Positions 35,545-45,540 of a stretch of DNA of 64,000 nucleotides are shown one piece after another. The notes beneath the pieces were generated by a model that worked only from the letters and a program-made list of their open reading frames with translations, made no database searches and had not been told where the DNA came from. A program made the position numbers and the translations under genes. The stretch spans positions 116,744 to 180,743 of the forward strand of contig CANRHR010000003.1 in NCBI GenBank assembly GCA_947630475.1. Reading direction: 5' to 3'. Numbering within the stretch: position 1 is the first letter of the stretch; each line of letters opens with the position of its first letter. This DNA is from an uncultured Clostridia bacterium. GTDB taxonomy: Bacteria > Bacillota > Clostridia > Lachnospirales > CAG-274.

Positions 35545-37161
35545 TCACTCCCATTCATCATTAAGCCAGTTGCGCAGCAGCTGAGCAACCGCTTCCGGTT
35601 TTTCATCAACAAATTTATTGATCTGAACCAAATATTCAGAATCAATCTTATCGATTGAAGCAAGGTTTTGATCCTGATTTTCGTTTTCTTCTTCAACCTC
35701 TGTCGTAGCAATAAGATCTTCAACAGAAAGCTCAGGCTCAACCTCCTCAATTTCTTCAGGACGGGTTTTTCTGATAAGAGCAAACGCAAGAAGGAGCAGC
35801 AATAAAGCAAGAATAACCAAAATAATAATCTGTTCTATTGCAAGCGGCTCTGTAACCTCATCAACAAACATAGGCTTTTCGTATCCTACAACAGAAATAT
35901 TTTCAATACCTGTTCCGACTCTTAAGCTTTCAATAAGATCAGGGTCAATTTCAAGCCTTGTTTCCGCATTGTTTTGTTCTTTAAAATCGTCCCATGACAT
36001 ATCATCATTAAGGGTTCCGTTTTCTCTGAGAGTTCCTTCGTTATATTCTCTCCAGTTGTAAACCACAACCGAAATTGACGATGCATCATAAACAATAGCT
36101 CCCTCGGCTATATCCGTTACATTTTCTTCTGTATTGTAAAGATAATCGTTGTCTTCTTTAGTGCCGTCGTAGGTAGCCCCCGTTTCATTTTCCATTGCAT
36201 AATTTGCATCATATTCGTCATTTGCTTCAACGCCGGGCTCGGCTCCCTCCGTACCGTTTACAACATTTTCTTCTTCCCTGCTTGTTTTGCTGGGAACGCC
36301 GACTGTCATATCATCAATAGGAGGCGTGTATGTAACTGTTTTTGTCTGTGATTTATTCCAGTCTATTTTAAGATTTGTAATAATGTTGACATCGTCATAA
36401 AGCTTTGCAAGCGCCGCCCTTATCTGCATTTCAACATCTTTTTTCTTTTGATTTTCTATATCCTCTTTAGAGGAATAGCTTGTCAAATCATTTGATGAGC
36501 CTGAATAAAGACTGTTTGCATTTTGGTCTACAATTTCGATATTTTTCATATCAAGCCCTTCAACGCTCATACAAACAAGCCTTGCTATAGTCGTTGCCTC
36601 ATCCTTTGAGAACTCTCTGTTTGTAACAACGGTAATGCTTGCGCTGGCTTCTGTTTTATTATTTTCAAATAATACCGTTTCCTGAGGAATTACCAGCTTA
36701 ACATTTGCCGAATCTATTCCGTCTATTGTTTTAATCTGATCTTCAAGTGAAGTTTCACTTGCCACAAGATACATTTCACGCTTATCGGATTCGCTCATTC
36801 CTATACTGCTTGTTTCAAAGGCATCGTCAAATGTAAACCCGCTTTTGCTGATATTTTCTTCTGCAAGAAGAATTTTAGCCTTATTCAAATCTTTTTGCAT
36901 AACTTGAATAGAGCTTCCGTTTTTTGTTATTTTACTTTTAATGTCGTTATCATCAAAAATATTTTCTATTTTGCCTATAGTGGAAATATCTGAATTTGAT
37001 TCAAGAACAACCCACTTAGGTTTTGTTGTAAGATATACAGTAATACCAAGTGCAATTAAAATAAGAACGGATAATACAATTATTTTTATTCTTAAGCCCT
37101 TATCCAATTCTTTCCATTTTTCGGATAAGGAGTTAAATTTGTTGCGAATTTTCTCCTGCAT
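35545..37161 (-). CDS. fliF: Flagellar MS-ring protein FliF
   Basis: A 538-residue protein with two membrane helices (about residues 26-46 and 455-477) around a large periplasmic part with ring-building motifs (KILLAEENISKSGFTFDDAF, ASASITVVTNREFSKDEA). The short C-terminal cytoplasmic tail binds FliG. The MS ring houses the export gate. GGTGGTG precedes the start. Confidence 0.96.
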   Translation of the reverse strand: MQEKIRNKFNSLSEKWKELDKGLRIKIIVLSVLILIALGITVYLTTKPKWVVLESNSDISTIGKIENIFDDNDIKSKITKNGSSIQVMQKDLNKAKILLAEENISKSGFTFDDAFETSSIGMSESDKREMYLVASETSLEDQIKTIDGIDSANVKLVIPQETVLFENNKTEASASITVVTNREFSKDEATTIARLVCMSVEGLDMKNIEIVDQNANSLYSGSSNDLTSYSSKEDIENQKKKDVEMQIRAALAKLYDDVNIITNLKIDWNKSQTKTVTYTPPIDDMTVGVPSKTSREEENVVNGTEGAEPGVEANDEYDANYAMENETGATYDGTKEDNDYLYNTEENVTDIAEGAIVYDASSISVVVYNWREYNEGTLRENGTLNDDMSWDDFKEQNNAETRLEIDPDLIESLRVGTGIENISVVGYEKPMFVDEVTEPLAIEQIIILVILALLLLLLAFALIRKTRPEEIEEVEPELSVEDLIATTEVEEENENQDQNLASIDKIDSEYLVQINKFVDEKPEAVAQLLRNWLNDEWE

Positions 37162-37202
37162 TTGTTCACCACCCCATTTATGCGTGTATTTTTAAATATA
37201 TT

Positions 37203-37511
37203 CTAAAGTGACATACGCATAATTTCTTGATACGCAGTTAATATTTTATTTGTAACCTGAGCGGTAAACTGAAGAGAAGAGGCAGCCTTTGCCTGAGCCA
37301 TATTAAGAGCTATTATATCATCCGTTTTGCCTGTAATATAATCAAGCTGCAAATTCTGAGCGTCAATTTGAAATTGATTTGTATCATTCAGCAACCCGAC
37401 AGCAGCATTAAAAATTGTTTCAAAGCTTTCACCTGACGGTCTGAGCGAAACTTTATTGTTATCATTTAAATTTAAACTTCCAACAGACTGTATGCTGCTG
37501 TCAATTCTCAT
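37203..37511 (-). CDS. fliE: Flagellar hook-basal body protein FliE
   Basis: A 102-residue protein that joins the MS ring and export gate to the rod. The family pattern is seen at FETIFNAAVGLLNDTNQFQ and the C-terminal AQAKAASSLQFTAQVTNKIL, followed by AYQEIMRM. GGAGGAATG lies before the start. It follows flgC after a 184-base gap that holds a G10 tract. Confidence 0.95.
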   Translation of the reverse strand: MRIDSSIQSVGSLNLNDNNKVSLRPSGESFETIFNAAVGLLNDTNQFQIDAQNLQLDYITGKTDDIIALNMAQAKAASSLQFTAQVTNKILTAYQEIMRMSL

Positions 37512-37615
37512 AATTCATTCCTCCAAAACAAATAAAATCTATACACATCATCATTAGCAAAAAGCAAAGCCTTTTAAATTTCGGAAAGCCTGCACTTTTC
37601 ACTAAAAGCAAATAA

Positions 37616-37653
37616 CAAGCACCCCCCCCCCGCCTAAAAAAGCGAGGGGGAGT
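37616..37653 (-). repeat. G10 tract within a hairpin between flgC and fliE
   Basis: On the + strand there is a run of ten C (37622-37631), then GCC, an A-rich loop and GCGAGGGGGAG. On the minus strand the transcribed RNA can form CCCCC-CGC with GCG-GGGGG. In such an AT-rich genome a ten-base G:C run is exceptional. The flanks (TTAGGCGG and AATAAG) resemble copy D of the structured repeat, so this may be a worn member of that family. The rest of the 184-base gap shows nothing else. Confidence 0.65.
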
Positions 37654-37695
37654 TACTTATTTATTAAAATAAGCTCTGCTTTAAGCCAACGAAAA

Positions 37696-38136
37696 TCATT
37701 TGCCTATTTCAAGTGTTTTAGCAATCATTGCCTTAGTTGTGTTAATGGCAGTAATATTAGCCTCATAAGAACGATTTGCGGAAATCATGTTAACCATTTC
37801 CTCAACAACATTCACATTGGGCTTTGTTACATATCCATCTTCATCGGCATCGGGGTGAGATGGATCATAAACTTTGCTTCCCGGCGTATCATCTTCAACT
37901 ATTTCACTTACTCTGACACCATAGCCTGCCGCCGAATTCATAGCTCTGTCAAGATATTTTGCAAAATTTGATCTTTCTGTTATTTCTTCAAATATAACAG
38001 CCTTTCTTTTATAAGGCGTACCATCTTCCGTTCTTGTTGTATCGACATTAGCCATATTCTGGCTTATAACATCCATTCTCAATCTTTGGGCGGTAAGTGC
38101 GGTTGCACTTGTTCCGAGAGAACCGAAAAAAGACAT
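37696..38136 (-). CDS. flgC: Flagellar proximal rod protein FlgC
   Basis: A 146-residue rod protein with the N-terminal family helix (RLRMDVISQNMANVDTTRTEDG) and the C-terminal partner helix (NVNVVEEMVNMISANRSYEA). Length is normal. It follows flgB and is exported as an early substrate. Confidence 0.96.
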   Translation of the reverse strand: MSFFGSLGTSATALTAQRLRMDVISQNMANVDTTRTEDGTPYKRKAVIFEEITERSNFAKYLDRAMNSAAGYGVRVSEIVEDDTPGSKVYDPSHPDADEDGYVTKPNVNVVEEMVNMISANRSYEANITAINTTKAMIAKTLEIGK

Positions 38137-38233
38137 TTAAAACTCACTCCTTTATTATTCAAAACAGAAAAAATTAATTCTATTTATTATTCTCTTATGC
38201 TAACACTCAGTCAATTTTACAAAGCATAAAAAA

Positions 38234-38614
38234 TCACCTTAACGCCGTCAAAACAGAATTTAGCCTGTTATTATTGTTTATAACGCTGTTGGCAACAACA
38301 TCATATTGTGATGAATTTTTATAAAAATTAACCATTTCGCTTTCTATATCAACATTGTTATCGTCAACTCTGACGCTGTAATTTCTGTGTCTTGTGTAAA
38401 GCTCAGCCTTAAAGCTGTCTATATCTAAATCGGCGTCTTTTTTATATTTATCAACCGCATCTCTGAGAACGCCTTCAAACTGCACATCTTTAGCTTTAAA
38501 ACCCGGAGTATCGGCATTAGCAATATTATTTAAGATTGTCTGATTTTTATATTCGGAGCTTTTCATTGCCAATTCAAGAATATCATTTTGAATAAACATT
38601 TTATTAAAAATCAT
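38234..38614 (-). CDS. flgB: Flagellar proximal rod protein FlgB
   Basis: A 126-residue rod protein and the first gene of the flagellar operon. It has the family motif ILNNIANADTPGFKAKDV and the C-terminal NVDIESEMVNFYKNSSQYDV. The ATG at 38612-38614 is chosen: GGAGAG lies eight bases upstream, while an in-frame ATG at 38638 overlaps the -10 box of the promoter and has no ribosome site. Confidence 0.95.
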   Translation of the reverse strand: MIFNKMFIQNDILELAMKSSEYKNQTILNNIANADTPGFKAKDVQFEGVLRDAVDKYKKDADLDIDSFKAELYTRHRNYSVRVDDNNVDIESEMVNFYKNSSQYDVVANSVINNNNRLNSVLTALR

Positions 38615-38636
38615 TATTATCACTCTCCACTCATAC

Positions 38637-38665
38637 ATTTTATCATAAAAAAAGCGAAAAGTAAA
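38637..38665 (-). promoter_or_regulatory. Promoter of the flagellar (fla/che) operon
   Basis: On the minus strand TTTACT (38660-38665), a 17-base spacer and TAAAAT (38637-38642) are seen, so the message would start about 15 bases before the flgB start codon. The pattern fits sigma-A rather than sigma-28, as expected for an early flagellar operon. Confidence 0.7.
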
Positions 38666-38745
38666 CTTTTATTTGTGAAAAATCAATAAAAGTTAATTCA
38701 TTTTTAAAATCAATTTAAATGAGGTTTCACCATATAAAAATCCTG

Positions 38746-40008
38746 TTATCGACGCTTTCCGATATCCTTTCTGTAATGCATATTCTCAAAATTTAACAAA
38801 GCTATTCCGTCATAAGCTGTTTTGGCAGCCTCTTCAAGATTTTTTCCTTTTCCCGTCACACCCAAAACTCTTCCGCCGTTTGTAACTATTTTGGAATCCT
38901 TAAAAGCCGTTCCGGCGTGATAAACATAAATATTTTCGGTTTTGGCGCATTTATCCAAGCCCGTAATTTCAAAGCCCTTTTTATAGCTTTCGGGATAACC
39001 TCCCGATGCCGCTATAACGCAGACTGCCGAATCATCTTCCCACTGCACCGAAATTTTATCAAGGCTTTGATCAACGCAGGCTTCAAAAATTTCAAGAAGA
39101 TCGTTTTTAAGCCTTGGCAAAACAACCTGAGTTTCGGGATCGCCAAAACGGGCATTATATTCAATAACCTTAGGACCCTGATCAGTCAGCATAAGCCCAA
39201 AGAAAATAATTCCTTTAAAAGTTCTTCCTTCTTTATTTAAACCGTCTACGGTCGGCTTAAAGATTTTTTCCATACATTCAAGAGCAATTTCCTCGGTATA
39301 AAAGGGGCTTGGAGAAATAGTGCCCATACCGCCTGTATTAAGACCTTTGTCATTATCTAGCGCTCTTTTATGATCCTGAGCCGAAACCATAGGAACGATA
39401 GTTTTTCCGTCGCAAAAAGACAAAACAGAAACCTCGGGGCCTGTTAAATATTCTTCTATAACAACTTTATTGCCCGAAGCGCCGAATTTTTTTTCAATCA
39501 TAATTAAATTTAATCCCTCAACAGCCTCCTGCATAGTATTGCAAATAAGGACCCCTTTGCCCAAAGCAAGTCCATCGGCTTTAATAACAATAGGGAGCTT
39601 ATGATTTTTAATATATTCCAAAGCATTGTCATAATTGTCAAATGTTTCATATTTAGCTGTGGGAATATTATATTTTTTCATAAATTCTTTTGAAAAAGCC
39701 TTGCTTCCTTCTATTATTGCGGCATTTTTTCTCGGCCCGAAAATTTTAAGCCCGTTTTTTTCAAATTCGTCAACAATCCCTGCCACAAGAGGATCATCCA
39801 TTCCTACAATCGTAAAATCTATTTTATTATCTGAAGCAAACTTAACAAGAGCGGCAATATCCGTTGCGGCAATATTTACACAATGAGCAAGCTCCGATAT
39901 GCCTGCGTTTCCGGGCGCGCAGTATATTTCATCAGCTCTTTTTGACTTTGAAAGCTTGTGAATTATTGCGTGTTCTCTTCCTCCGCCGCCTACAACCAAA
40001 ATCTTCAT
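38746..40008 (-). CDS. purD: Phosphoribosylamine-glycine ligase PurD (GARS)
   Basis: A 420-residue ATP-grasp enzyme that joins phosphoribosylamine and glycine in purine synthesis. Motifs are the N-terminal GGGGREHAI, PIVIKADGLALGKGV, the TGPEVSVLSFCDG strand and VIEYNARFGDPETQVVLPRL. The start overlaps the purN stop by four bases (ATGA). It is the last gene of purM-purN-purD; purH, which often lies between purN and purD, is absent here. Confidence 0.97.
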   Translation of the reverse strand: MKILVVGGGGREHAIIHKLSKSKRADEIYCAPGNAGISELAHCVNIAATDIAALVKFASDNKIDFTIVGMDDPLVAGIVDEFEKNGLKIFGPRKNAAIIEGSKAFSKEFMKKYNIPTAKYETFDNYDNALEYIKNHKLPIVIKADGLALGKGVLICNTMQEAVEGLNLIMIEKKFGASGNKVVIEEYLTGPEVSVLSFCDGKTIVPMVSAQDHKRALDNDKGLNTGGMGTISPSPFYTEEIALECMEKIFKPTVDGLNKEGRTFKGIIFFGLMLTDQGPKVIEYNARFGDPETQVVLPRLKNDLLEIFEACVDQSLDKISVQWEDDSAVCVIAASGGYPESYKKGFEITGLDKCAKTENIYVYHAGTAFKDSKIVTNGGRVLGVTGKGKNLEEAAKTAYDGIALLNFENMHYRKDIGKRR

Positions 40009-40631
40009 CTGTCCAATCTCCTTACAATATTATTTTCAATTATCAGCTTATTTTCAGAAATAAGCTTAATAGCCTCGGGATAAATCTTCCATTCAGCCTC
40101 CTCCATGACACGTTTTTGAAGCGACTCGGCGCTGTCCGAATCTTTAACCTCAACCGCCTTTTGAAGAATTATAGGCCCGTCATCAGCTTTTGCATTTACA
40201 AAATGAACCGTAGCGCCTGTAACCTTAACGCCCTTTTTTAACGCTTCTTCATGCACCTTAAGCCCATAAAATCCATTCCCGCAAAAAGACGGAATAAGCG
40301 ATGGATGTATATTTATAATTTTATTCTCAAATGCATTTATAAACGTAGGACCCAAAATAACCATAAAACCCGCAAGAACTATCAAATCAACTTTTCTATC
40401 TTTAAAATGCTTAACAAGGGCCCTTTCGTATGCCTCGGCGCTTCCTGCCTGTTTTCGGCTTATAAAAACGGCTTCTATGCCTTTATTTTCCGCTCTTTTA
40501 AGAGCATAAGCTTTTGATCTGTTGCTTACCACGCTTACAATCTCAGCATTTATATATCCGCTTTCAACAGCATCTATTATTGCCTGAAGGTTTGTTCCTC
40601 CGCCCGAAACCAAAACGCCTATTTTAAACAT
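40005..40631 (-). CDS. purN: Phosphoribosylglycinamide formyltransferase PurN
   Basis: A 208-residue folate-dependent enzyme that formylates GAR. The substrate loop [12 protein letters not shown] is at the start; the catalytic set is visible in [10 protein letters not shown] (Asn, His) and [12 protein letters not shown] (Asp). It overlaps purM by 13 bases and purD by four, so all three are translated together. Confidence 0.96.
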   Translation of the reverse strand: MFKIGVLVSGGGTNLQAIIDAVESGYINAEIVSVVSNRSKAYALKRAENKGIEAVFISRKQAGSAEAYERALVKHFKDRKVDLIVLAGFMVILGPTFINAFENKIINIHPSLIPSFCGNGFYGLKVHEEALKKGVKVTGATVHFVNAKADDGPIILQKAVEVKDSDSAESLQKRVMEEAEWKIYPEAIKLISENKLIIENNIVRRLDR

Positions 40632-41647
40632 ATTTCAATTCCATCTCCTTTGGAGGCGCAGCCGATAATATATGCCTTTTCTCCGTTTTGCTCAAGTATT
40701 TTCAATGCCTTGTCACTGTCGCTTGCCGCAACTGCCAAAACCATGCCTATACCCATATTAAAGGTATTGTACATAGACATTCTTTCAACATCTCCCAAGC
40801 TTTGAATAAGCTCAAAAATCGGCAAAACAGGCCATTTTCCTTCTTTAATTTCCGCTTTTATTCCCTTTGGAAGCATTCTTGGTATATTTTCTATAAATCC
40901 GCCTCCGGTAATATGGCTTATTCCCTTAACATCAACTTTTTTAATCAAATCAAGCACAGGCTTTACATAAATTTTTGTAGGAGCTAAAAGAACTTCTCCG
41001 AGAGCAGCCCCAAGCTCATCATAATGTTTAAGCAAGGTTTCTTTATCAAGAGGAGCAAAAATCTTTCTTACAAGCGAAAAGCCGTTTGAATGTACGCCGC
41101 TTGAGGCGATTCCAATCAAAACATCGCCTTCACATATTCTGCTTCCGTCAATAATTTTGGCTTTATCCAGGATACCAACGGCAAAACCTGCAAGATCATA
41201 TTCATCATCCGGATAAAATCCCGGCATTTCAGCCGTTTCTCCGCCTATAAGAGAACAGCCCGAAAACTTGCAGCCCTCCGAAACGCCCTTAACTATTTGA
41301 GAAATTTTTTCAGGCTCATTTTTTCCGCAGGCAATATAATCCAAAAAGAACAACGGCTCTGCTCCGCTGCATACAACATCATTTACACACATTGCAACGG
41401 CGTCTATTCCGATTGTGTCATGCTTGTCCGCCAAAAAAGCCAGCTTAAGCTTTGTGCCCACGCCGTCAGTGCCGGAAACAAGCACAGGTTCGTTCATTTG
41501 TTTTGCCGCAGCTATGGAAAACAAACCGCCAAAGCCGCCCAAACCGCCTATAACCTCTTTTCTGAAAGTTGATTTTACATCTTCTTTCATAAGCTCAACA
41601 GCTTTGTAACCTGCTTCAACATTAACGCCTGCAGATTTATAATCCAT
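40619..41647 (-). CDS. purM: Phosphoribosylformylglycinamidine cyclo-ligase PurM (AIRS)
   Basis: A 342-residue ATP-dependent enzyme that closes the imidazole ring of AIR. Family motifs are [48 protein letters not shown] and [16 protein letters not shown]. Length is normal. It is the first gene of purM-purN-purD, with a promoter directly upstream. Confidence 0.97.
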   Translation of the reverse strand: MDYKSAGVNVEAGYKAVELMKEDVKSTFRKEVIGGLGGFGGLFSIAAAKQMNEPVLVSGTDGVGTKLKLAFLADKHDTIGIDAVAMCVNDVVCSGAEPLFFLDYIACGKNEPEKISQIVKGVSEGCKFSGCSLIGGETAEMPGFYPDDEYDLAGFAVGILDKAKIIDGSRICEGDVLIGIASSGVHSNGFSLVRKIFAPLDKETLLKHYDELGAALGEVLLAPTKIYVKPVLDLIKKVDVKGISHITGGGFIENIPRMLPKGIKAEIKEGKWPVLPIFELIQSLGDVERMSMYNTFNMGIGMVLAVAASDSDKALKILEQNGEKAYIIGCASKGDGIEICLK

Positions 41648-41706
41648 TTTGTATCCCCCTTAATAAAAAACCGTTTTTTTATTCAAACAAAATAAACACA
41701 ATAATA

Positions 41707-41735
41707 TTTATATCATAAAAATTATATAAATTCAA
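41707..41735 (-). promoter_or_regulatory. Promoter of purM-purN-purD
   Basis: On the minus strand TTGAAT (41730-41735), a 17-base spacer and TATAAA (41707-41712) lie about 60 bases upstream of purM. No purine riboswitch or PurR box is visible in the short leader. Confidence 0.65.
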
Positions 41736-41755
41736 CTAATAAAAACAAAAAACGA

Positions 41756-44542
41756 CTAAAATAAACTTTTTATGCGGCAAAACCTGTTTTCAGCTGTCTT
41801 TATATTATCTTTTTGCGCCAAACTGCATACAAAGTTTTTGCTTAATGCTTCATTCAATACAACAGACAGCTCTTTAATATCCTCATTTTTAAAGCTTAAA
41901 ACCTCTTCTCTTTCTTTTTTAAGCTGCTCATAGCTGATGCCCAAAAAATATCTGAACATTGCGATTTCATTAATCATATTATCTTTAATTGGCTTATCCA
42001 AAATATTTATTGTACCTATAATATATTTATTTAATTCGGTTTTTTCAAGCTTCAGCCTGCTTAGATAATCAAACGCTCTTTCATATATAATAAAAGTATT
42101 TTCAAGCTTCGGATCTCTGTATGAGCTAAACAGCATAATTCCGTTTCTTTTTATGGACAAATTTGAACCGTATGCTCCGTTTTCCGCTCTCACTTTGTTC
42201 CAAAGATAATCAGAAGCTATGATTTTATTTATCGGTATAAGCTTTCCGTTGTATTTAATGCCGCTTTTAAAATAATCGGCAGCCATTATATTATAATTAA
42301 CCGAACTTTTAAGTATAAACGCCTCGTTTAAATATTTATTTTCATTTATGCATAAATATTTATTTTTAACCTCTTCATCACAAAAACAGCCGCAAAAAGC
42401 TTTATAGTTATTTAAAATATTTTTTTCTTCATTAAGAGCTGAGCTGAAGCTTAAAAATATATTATCCTTTTTTAAAAGACAGTTTTTAAGGCTTAAAAGG
42501 CATTGAGCCGTTTCTTCAAAGCTTTCTTGGCTTAAAATATCACATAAAAACCAATAAAATTCCATTCCCTTTATATTTTCTTCATAACGGCTTGAAATAT
42601 CAAAATAAGAGCAGCATCTTAAGCCGGCAAAAAAACTGCCGTCTGTATAAAAGCTTTCCTCTATTCTGCTTTTCAGCTCCCTAAGCAGCAGCTTCATTCT
42701 GTTTAAATCAAAAAAGTCACTCTCAAAAATAATTTCTTTTATAACACTGAAAATTTTATCACCGTTATTTTTAAATGCTTTTACACTAAAATTAACAACC
42801 GGCAAAAAGCTGCCGCTTTCTTTTAAATTATATAATGAAGAGTATATGTCAAAACCTCCAAAATAATAATTAATATCATTATTAAGCTCTTCATAGCTGT
42901 AATTTAATGTATTCATTTTGCCAAGCAAATATATGTAAATTCCTATATATTTTTTAAGCTCAAAAGGAATACAGCTTGTATCTAAAGCAAAATTGACATA
43001 AATAATTTCGTCATTTTTTATAGTATTAAATATTATTCCGCCGTTATCCAAAACAGAGCTTTCAAGCTTTATAGGATTGGGATCTATATCGGATAACATA
43101 ATAGGAGAAATTTTTCTGATATTGTATTTATCATCTTCAATATTTTGATAATCCAAAAATTCATTTTCATTATATTCAATAAAATCAAAATTTTCTGATT
43201 TTTGGCTTGTTTCTCCTTTTTTCAAAACAGCATAAACGCAATGTTTGTTATCTGCAACAGATTCCTTTAAAAGACTGATATAATCTATTTTTTCAATTTT
43301 TTCAAATATAGAGCTGAACTTTAAGCCGTCAAAATTTTCCTTTCCGTAGGCAAAGCTCTGCAAAATCCTAAGATTGTAAAATAAGCCTTTTGGCTTATGT
43401 CCGAAATCAGCCTCACTGAAATAAAATTTTTCATTCAAAATACAACCGTCCAAAAGCTTTTTGTTTATGCCTTTTGAATATACATCGTTTAAAGCCTTTG
43501 TTAAAGCTTCTCTTAATACTTCGGCGTTTTCGCACTTAACCCCGCAAAACTTTATAAACAAAACTCCCATATACATATCTTCATCGGTATAAGCCTGCAC
43601 ATCTTCACATATGCCGCTGTTAAGCAGCGCCTGCCTTATAGGAGATGCCTCCGAATTAAACAAAGCGCTGCATAATACATTTATAGCTTCGCTTTTAACA
43701 AAATCATACGAAAAAAACGAAGCAAATCCAACCTCTATAATGTTTTCTTCGCCGTCATAACAGATTTCTATAGTCTGTGGCTCATAAAAAGGCTCCTGGT
43801 GTTTATATTCCGTCTTTATCGGCTTAAATTCAAATTTTGAAAGGAAGCCGTCAATAAAATCAAGGCATTTTTTCATATCGTTTTTTCCATATAAATATAT
43901 TATAGAGTTTGACGGATGATAATATTTTTTATGAAAATCCAAAAAGCTTTCATAGCTTAACTTTGGGATATCTTCGGGCATACCTGCCGAGCAATATCTA
44001 TAATCGGTATCTTTAAAAAGCTTTTGCGTTATTTTAAGCTCAAGAAGCTCTTCTGGGTCGGATAAAGCCCCAAGCATTTCATTATAAACAACTCCGTTAA
44101 TTCCATTTTTTGTCTTGTGCCAGCCCTCTTGAAGAAAAATTCCCTTTCTTTCATAAATCAACGGAAAGAAAACCGCATCGAGATACACATTCATAAGCTT
44201 ATAAAATTCTTTTTCATTTGTGCTCGCAATGGGAAACAATGTTTTATCCGAAAATGTCAGCGCATTAAGATAAGTATTTAACGAGCCTTTGTCAAGCTCA
44301 TTAAAAGGATCCTTTAGCCTAAAATTTTCAGAGCCGCATAATACGCAGTGTTCCATAATATGCGCTGCGCCGGTATTATCCTTTGGCATGGTTTTAAAGC
44401 AAACGGAAAATACTCTATTTTCATCATCATTATCTATATAAATAAGCTTTGCTCCGCTTTTATGCTCAAAAAAATATCCTTCGCTCTTTATATCATCTAA
44501 GCTTTCATTCAAAATAAATTTGTAATTTTTATAATTATTCAT
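41756..44542 (-). CDS. M16C insulinase-family zinc peptidase (PreP-like)
   Basis: A 928-residue peptidase of the M16C group, which degrades short peptides inside a closed chamber. The inverted zinc motif HxxEH is H61-I-M-E64-H65, the family follow-up CGSENFRLKDPF is seen, and the third ligand is probably the glutamate in GVVYNEMLGALSDPEEL. Four homologous domains account for the length; the last carries KVRAENGAYGSNLSI, the Arg/Tyr motif typical of the C-terminal half. No signal peptide is seen, so it is cytoplasmic. Confidence 0.92.
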   Translation of the reverse strand: MNNYKNYKFILNESLDDIKSEGYFFEHKSGAKLIYIDNDDENRVFSVCFKTMPKDNTGAAHIMEHCVLCGSENFRLKDPFNELDKGSLNTYLNALTFSDKTLFPIASTNEKEFYKLMNVYLDAVFFPLIYERKGIFLQEGWHKTKNGINGVVYNEMLGALSDPEELLELKITQKLFKDTDYRYCSAGMPEDIPKLSYESFLDFHKKYYHPSNSIIYLYGKNDMKKCLDFIDGFLSKFEFKPIKTEYKHQEPFYEPQTIEICYDGEENIIEVGFASFFSYDFVKSEAINVLCSALFNSEASPIRQALLNSGICEDVQAYTDEDMYMGVLFIKFCGVKCENAEVLREALTKALNDVYSKGINKKLLDGCILNEKFYFSEADFGHKPKGLFYNLRILQSFAYGKENFDGLKFSSIFEKIEKIDYISLLKESVADNKHCVYAVLKKGETSQKSENFDFIEYNENEFLDYQNIEDDKYNIRKISPIMLSDIDPNPIKLESSVLDNGGIIFNTIKNDEIIYVNFALDTSCIPFELKKYIGIYIYLLGKMNTLNYSYEELNNDINYYFGGFDIYSSLYNLKESGSFLPVVNFSVKAFKNNGDKIFSVIKEIIFESDFFDLNRMKLLLRELKSRIEESFYTDGSFFAGLRCCSYFDISSRYEENIKGMEFYWFLCDILSQESFEETAQCLLSLKNCLLKKDNIFLSFSSALNEEKNILNNYKAFCGCFCDEEVKNKYLCINENKYLNEAFILKSSVNYNIMAADYFKSGIKYNGKLIPINKIIASDYLWNKVRAENGAYGSNLSIKRNGIMLFSSYRDPKLENTFIIYERAFDYLSRLKLEKTELNKYIIGTINILDKPIKDNMINEIAMFRYFLGISYEQLKKEREEVLSFKNEDIKELSVVLNEALSKNFVCSLAQKDNIKTAENRFCRIKSLF

Positions 44543-44563
44543 AATAGCTCCTAATTTTATTTA

Positions 44564-45382
44564 TCAGCTTGATTTAATATTTATTATAACTATCTCCGGT
44601 CTGTTAAAAATTCTCGGTATACAGGTGTTTTCCTTTGACAACCCTCTGCTTACAATCATTTTTGCTGATCTGCAGTCATACAAACCTCCTGTATATTTAG
44701 GGAAAAACCCTTGATTTGGCGCAATAAAACCGTTTAAAACAAAAGGAATCCTCCACTGGCCGCCGTGGGCGTGTCCGGATAATATCAAATCACCGTCAAA
44801 GGCATCATACAAATCAATAAGCTCCGGCCTGTGGCTTATTAAAACCGAAAAATTTTTATTGTCAACATTTTGTAAGATTTTTATATACTGAGAAAAAAAC
44901 TCTTCGTCACCGATTTCAGGATCATCTATGCCAAAAATCTCTATTTTTTCTCCTTTTATATCCATTGTATGCTTATCCCCTGCCAAAACAGTTATTCCAC
45001 ACTCTGTCAGGGCATTTTTTATTCTTTTAACATCATTTGTCCATATTTCGTGATTTCCCGTTGAATAAAAACAGTCATATTTTTTGCCTATCTCATTAAG
45101 GAGCAAAAAAGCAGGCTCTTCATCCATTTTATCGTCTATTATATCTCCCGACAGCATAATAATATCGGGTTTTTCATTTTCTATAACATCAATAAGCTTA
45201 CACTGCTTATCGCCATAAAGACAGCTATGCAAATCGCTTATATGTATTATTTTTAAATCATTTTTTAATTTATTGGATTCAATTGTATACGATCTCTTGA
45301 TTAACCTGTTGTCAAAAGCAAAGGCAAGCATAATAAAAAATGCAGCTCCACCTACTAAAACCTTAATAAATTTTCTCTTCAA
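44564..45382 (-). CDS. Membrane-anchored metallophosphoesterase (YkuE/YaeI-like)
   Basis: A calcineurin-type phosphoesterase of 272 residues with an N-terminal membrane helix followed by the metal motifs HISDLHS, MLSGDIID, STGNHEIW, and SGHAHGGQWRIP. Relatives act on lipid or wall substrates outside the membrane; the substrate here is unknown. The start is taken as TTG at 45380-45382, because the only good ribosome site (GGAGG) lies seven bases before it and overlaps an upstream in-frame ATG at 45395-45397. It lies 21 bases before the M16C gene and is probably co-transcribed with it. Confidence 0.88.
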   Translation of the reverse strand: MKRKFIKVLVGGAAFFIMLAFAFDNRLIKRSYTIESNKLKNDLKIIHISDLHSCLYGDKQCKLIDVIENEKPDIIMLSGDIIDDKMDEEPAFLLLNEIGKKYDCFYSTGNHEIWTNDVKRIKNALTECGITVLAGDKHTMDIKGEKIEIFGIDDPEIGDEEFFSQYIKILQNVDNKNFSVLISHRPELIDLYDAFDGDLILSGHAHGGQWRIPFVLNGFIAPNQGFFPKYTGGLYDCRSAKMIVSRGLSKENTCIPRIFNRPEIVIINIKSS

Positions 45383-45434
45383 AAATCTTACCTCCATTAA
45401 TCAATTGTCAGATACGCAAGCCTTGCTTGTCAAT

Positions 45435-45471
45435 AAAAAACAGCCTGCCTTATTTTAACATAACGGCAGGC
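45435..45471 (-). terminator. Terminator downstream of the 135-residue protein gene
   Basis: GCCTGCC (45443-45449) and GGCAGGC (45465-45471) form a seven-pair GC stem, followed on the minus strand by TGTTTTTTATTG. It ends the folC-to-45.5 kb transcript. Confidence 0.85.
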
Positions 45472-45540
45472 AAAAATTTAGATATTTAAATCTTAAAAAT
45501 TCTTAAATTTTTATTTTTGCATACAATATTTTGTTTCGGA

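Noticed and set aside
35526..35810. 94-codon frame in the 3' part of fliF
   Set aside because: It is an out-of-frame reading; the fliF frame carries the second membrane helix and the FliG-binding tail here.
41660..41690. A/T-only inverted repeat before purM as terminator or riboswitch
   Set aside because: The stem has only A-T pairs and no conserved purine riboswitch core is seen.
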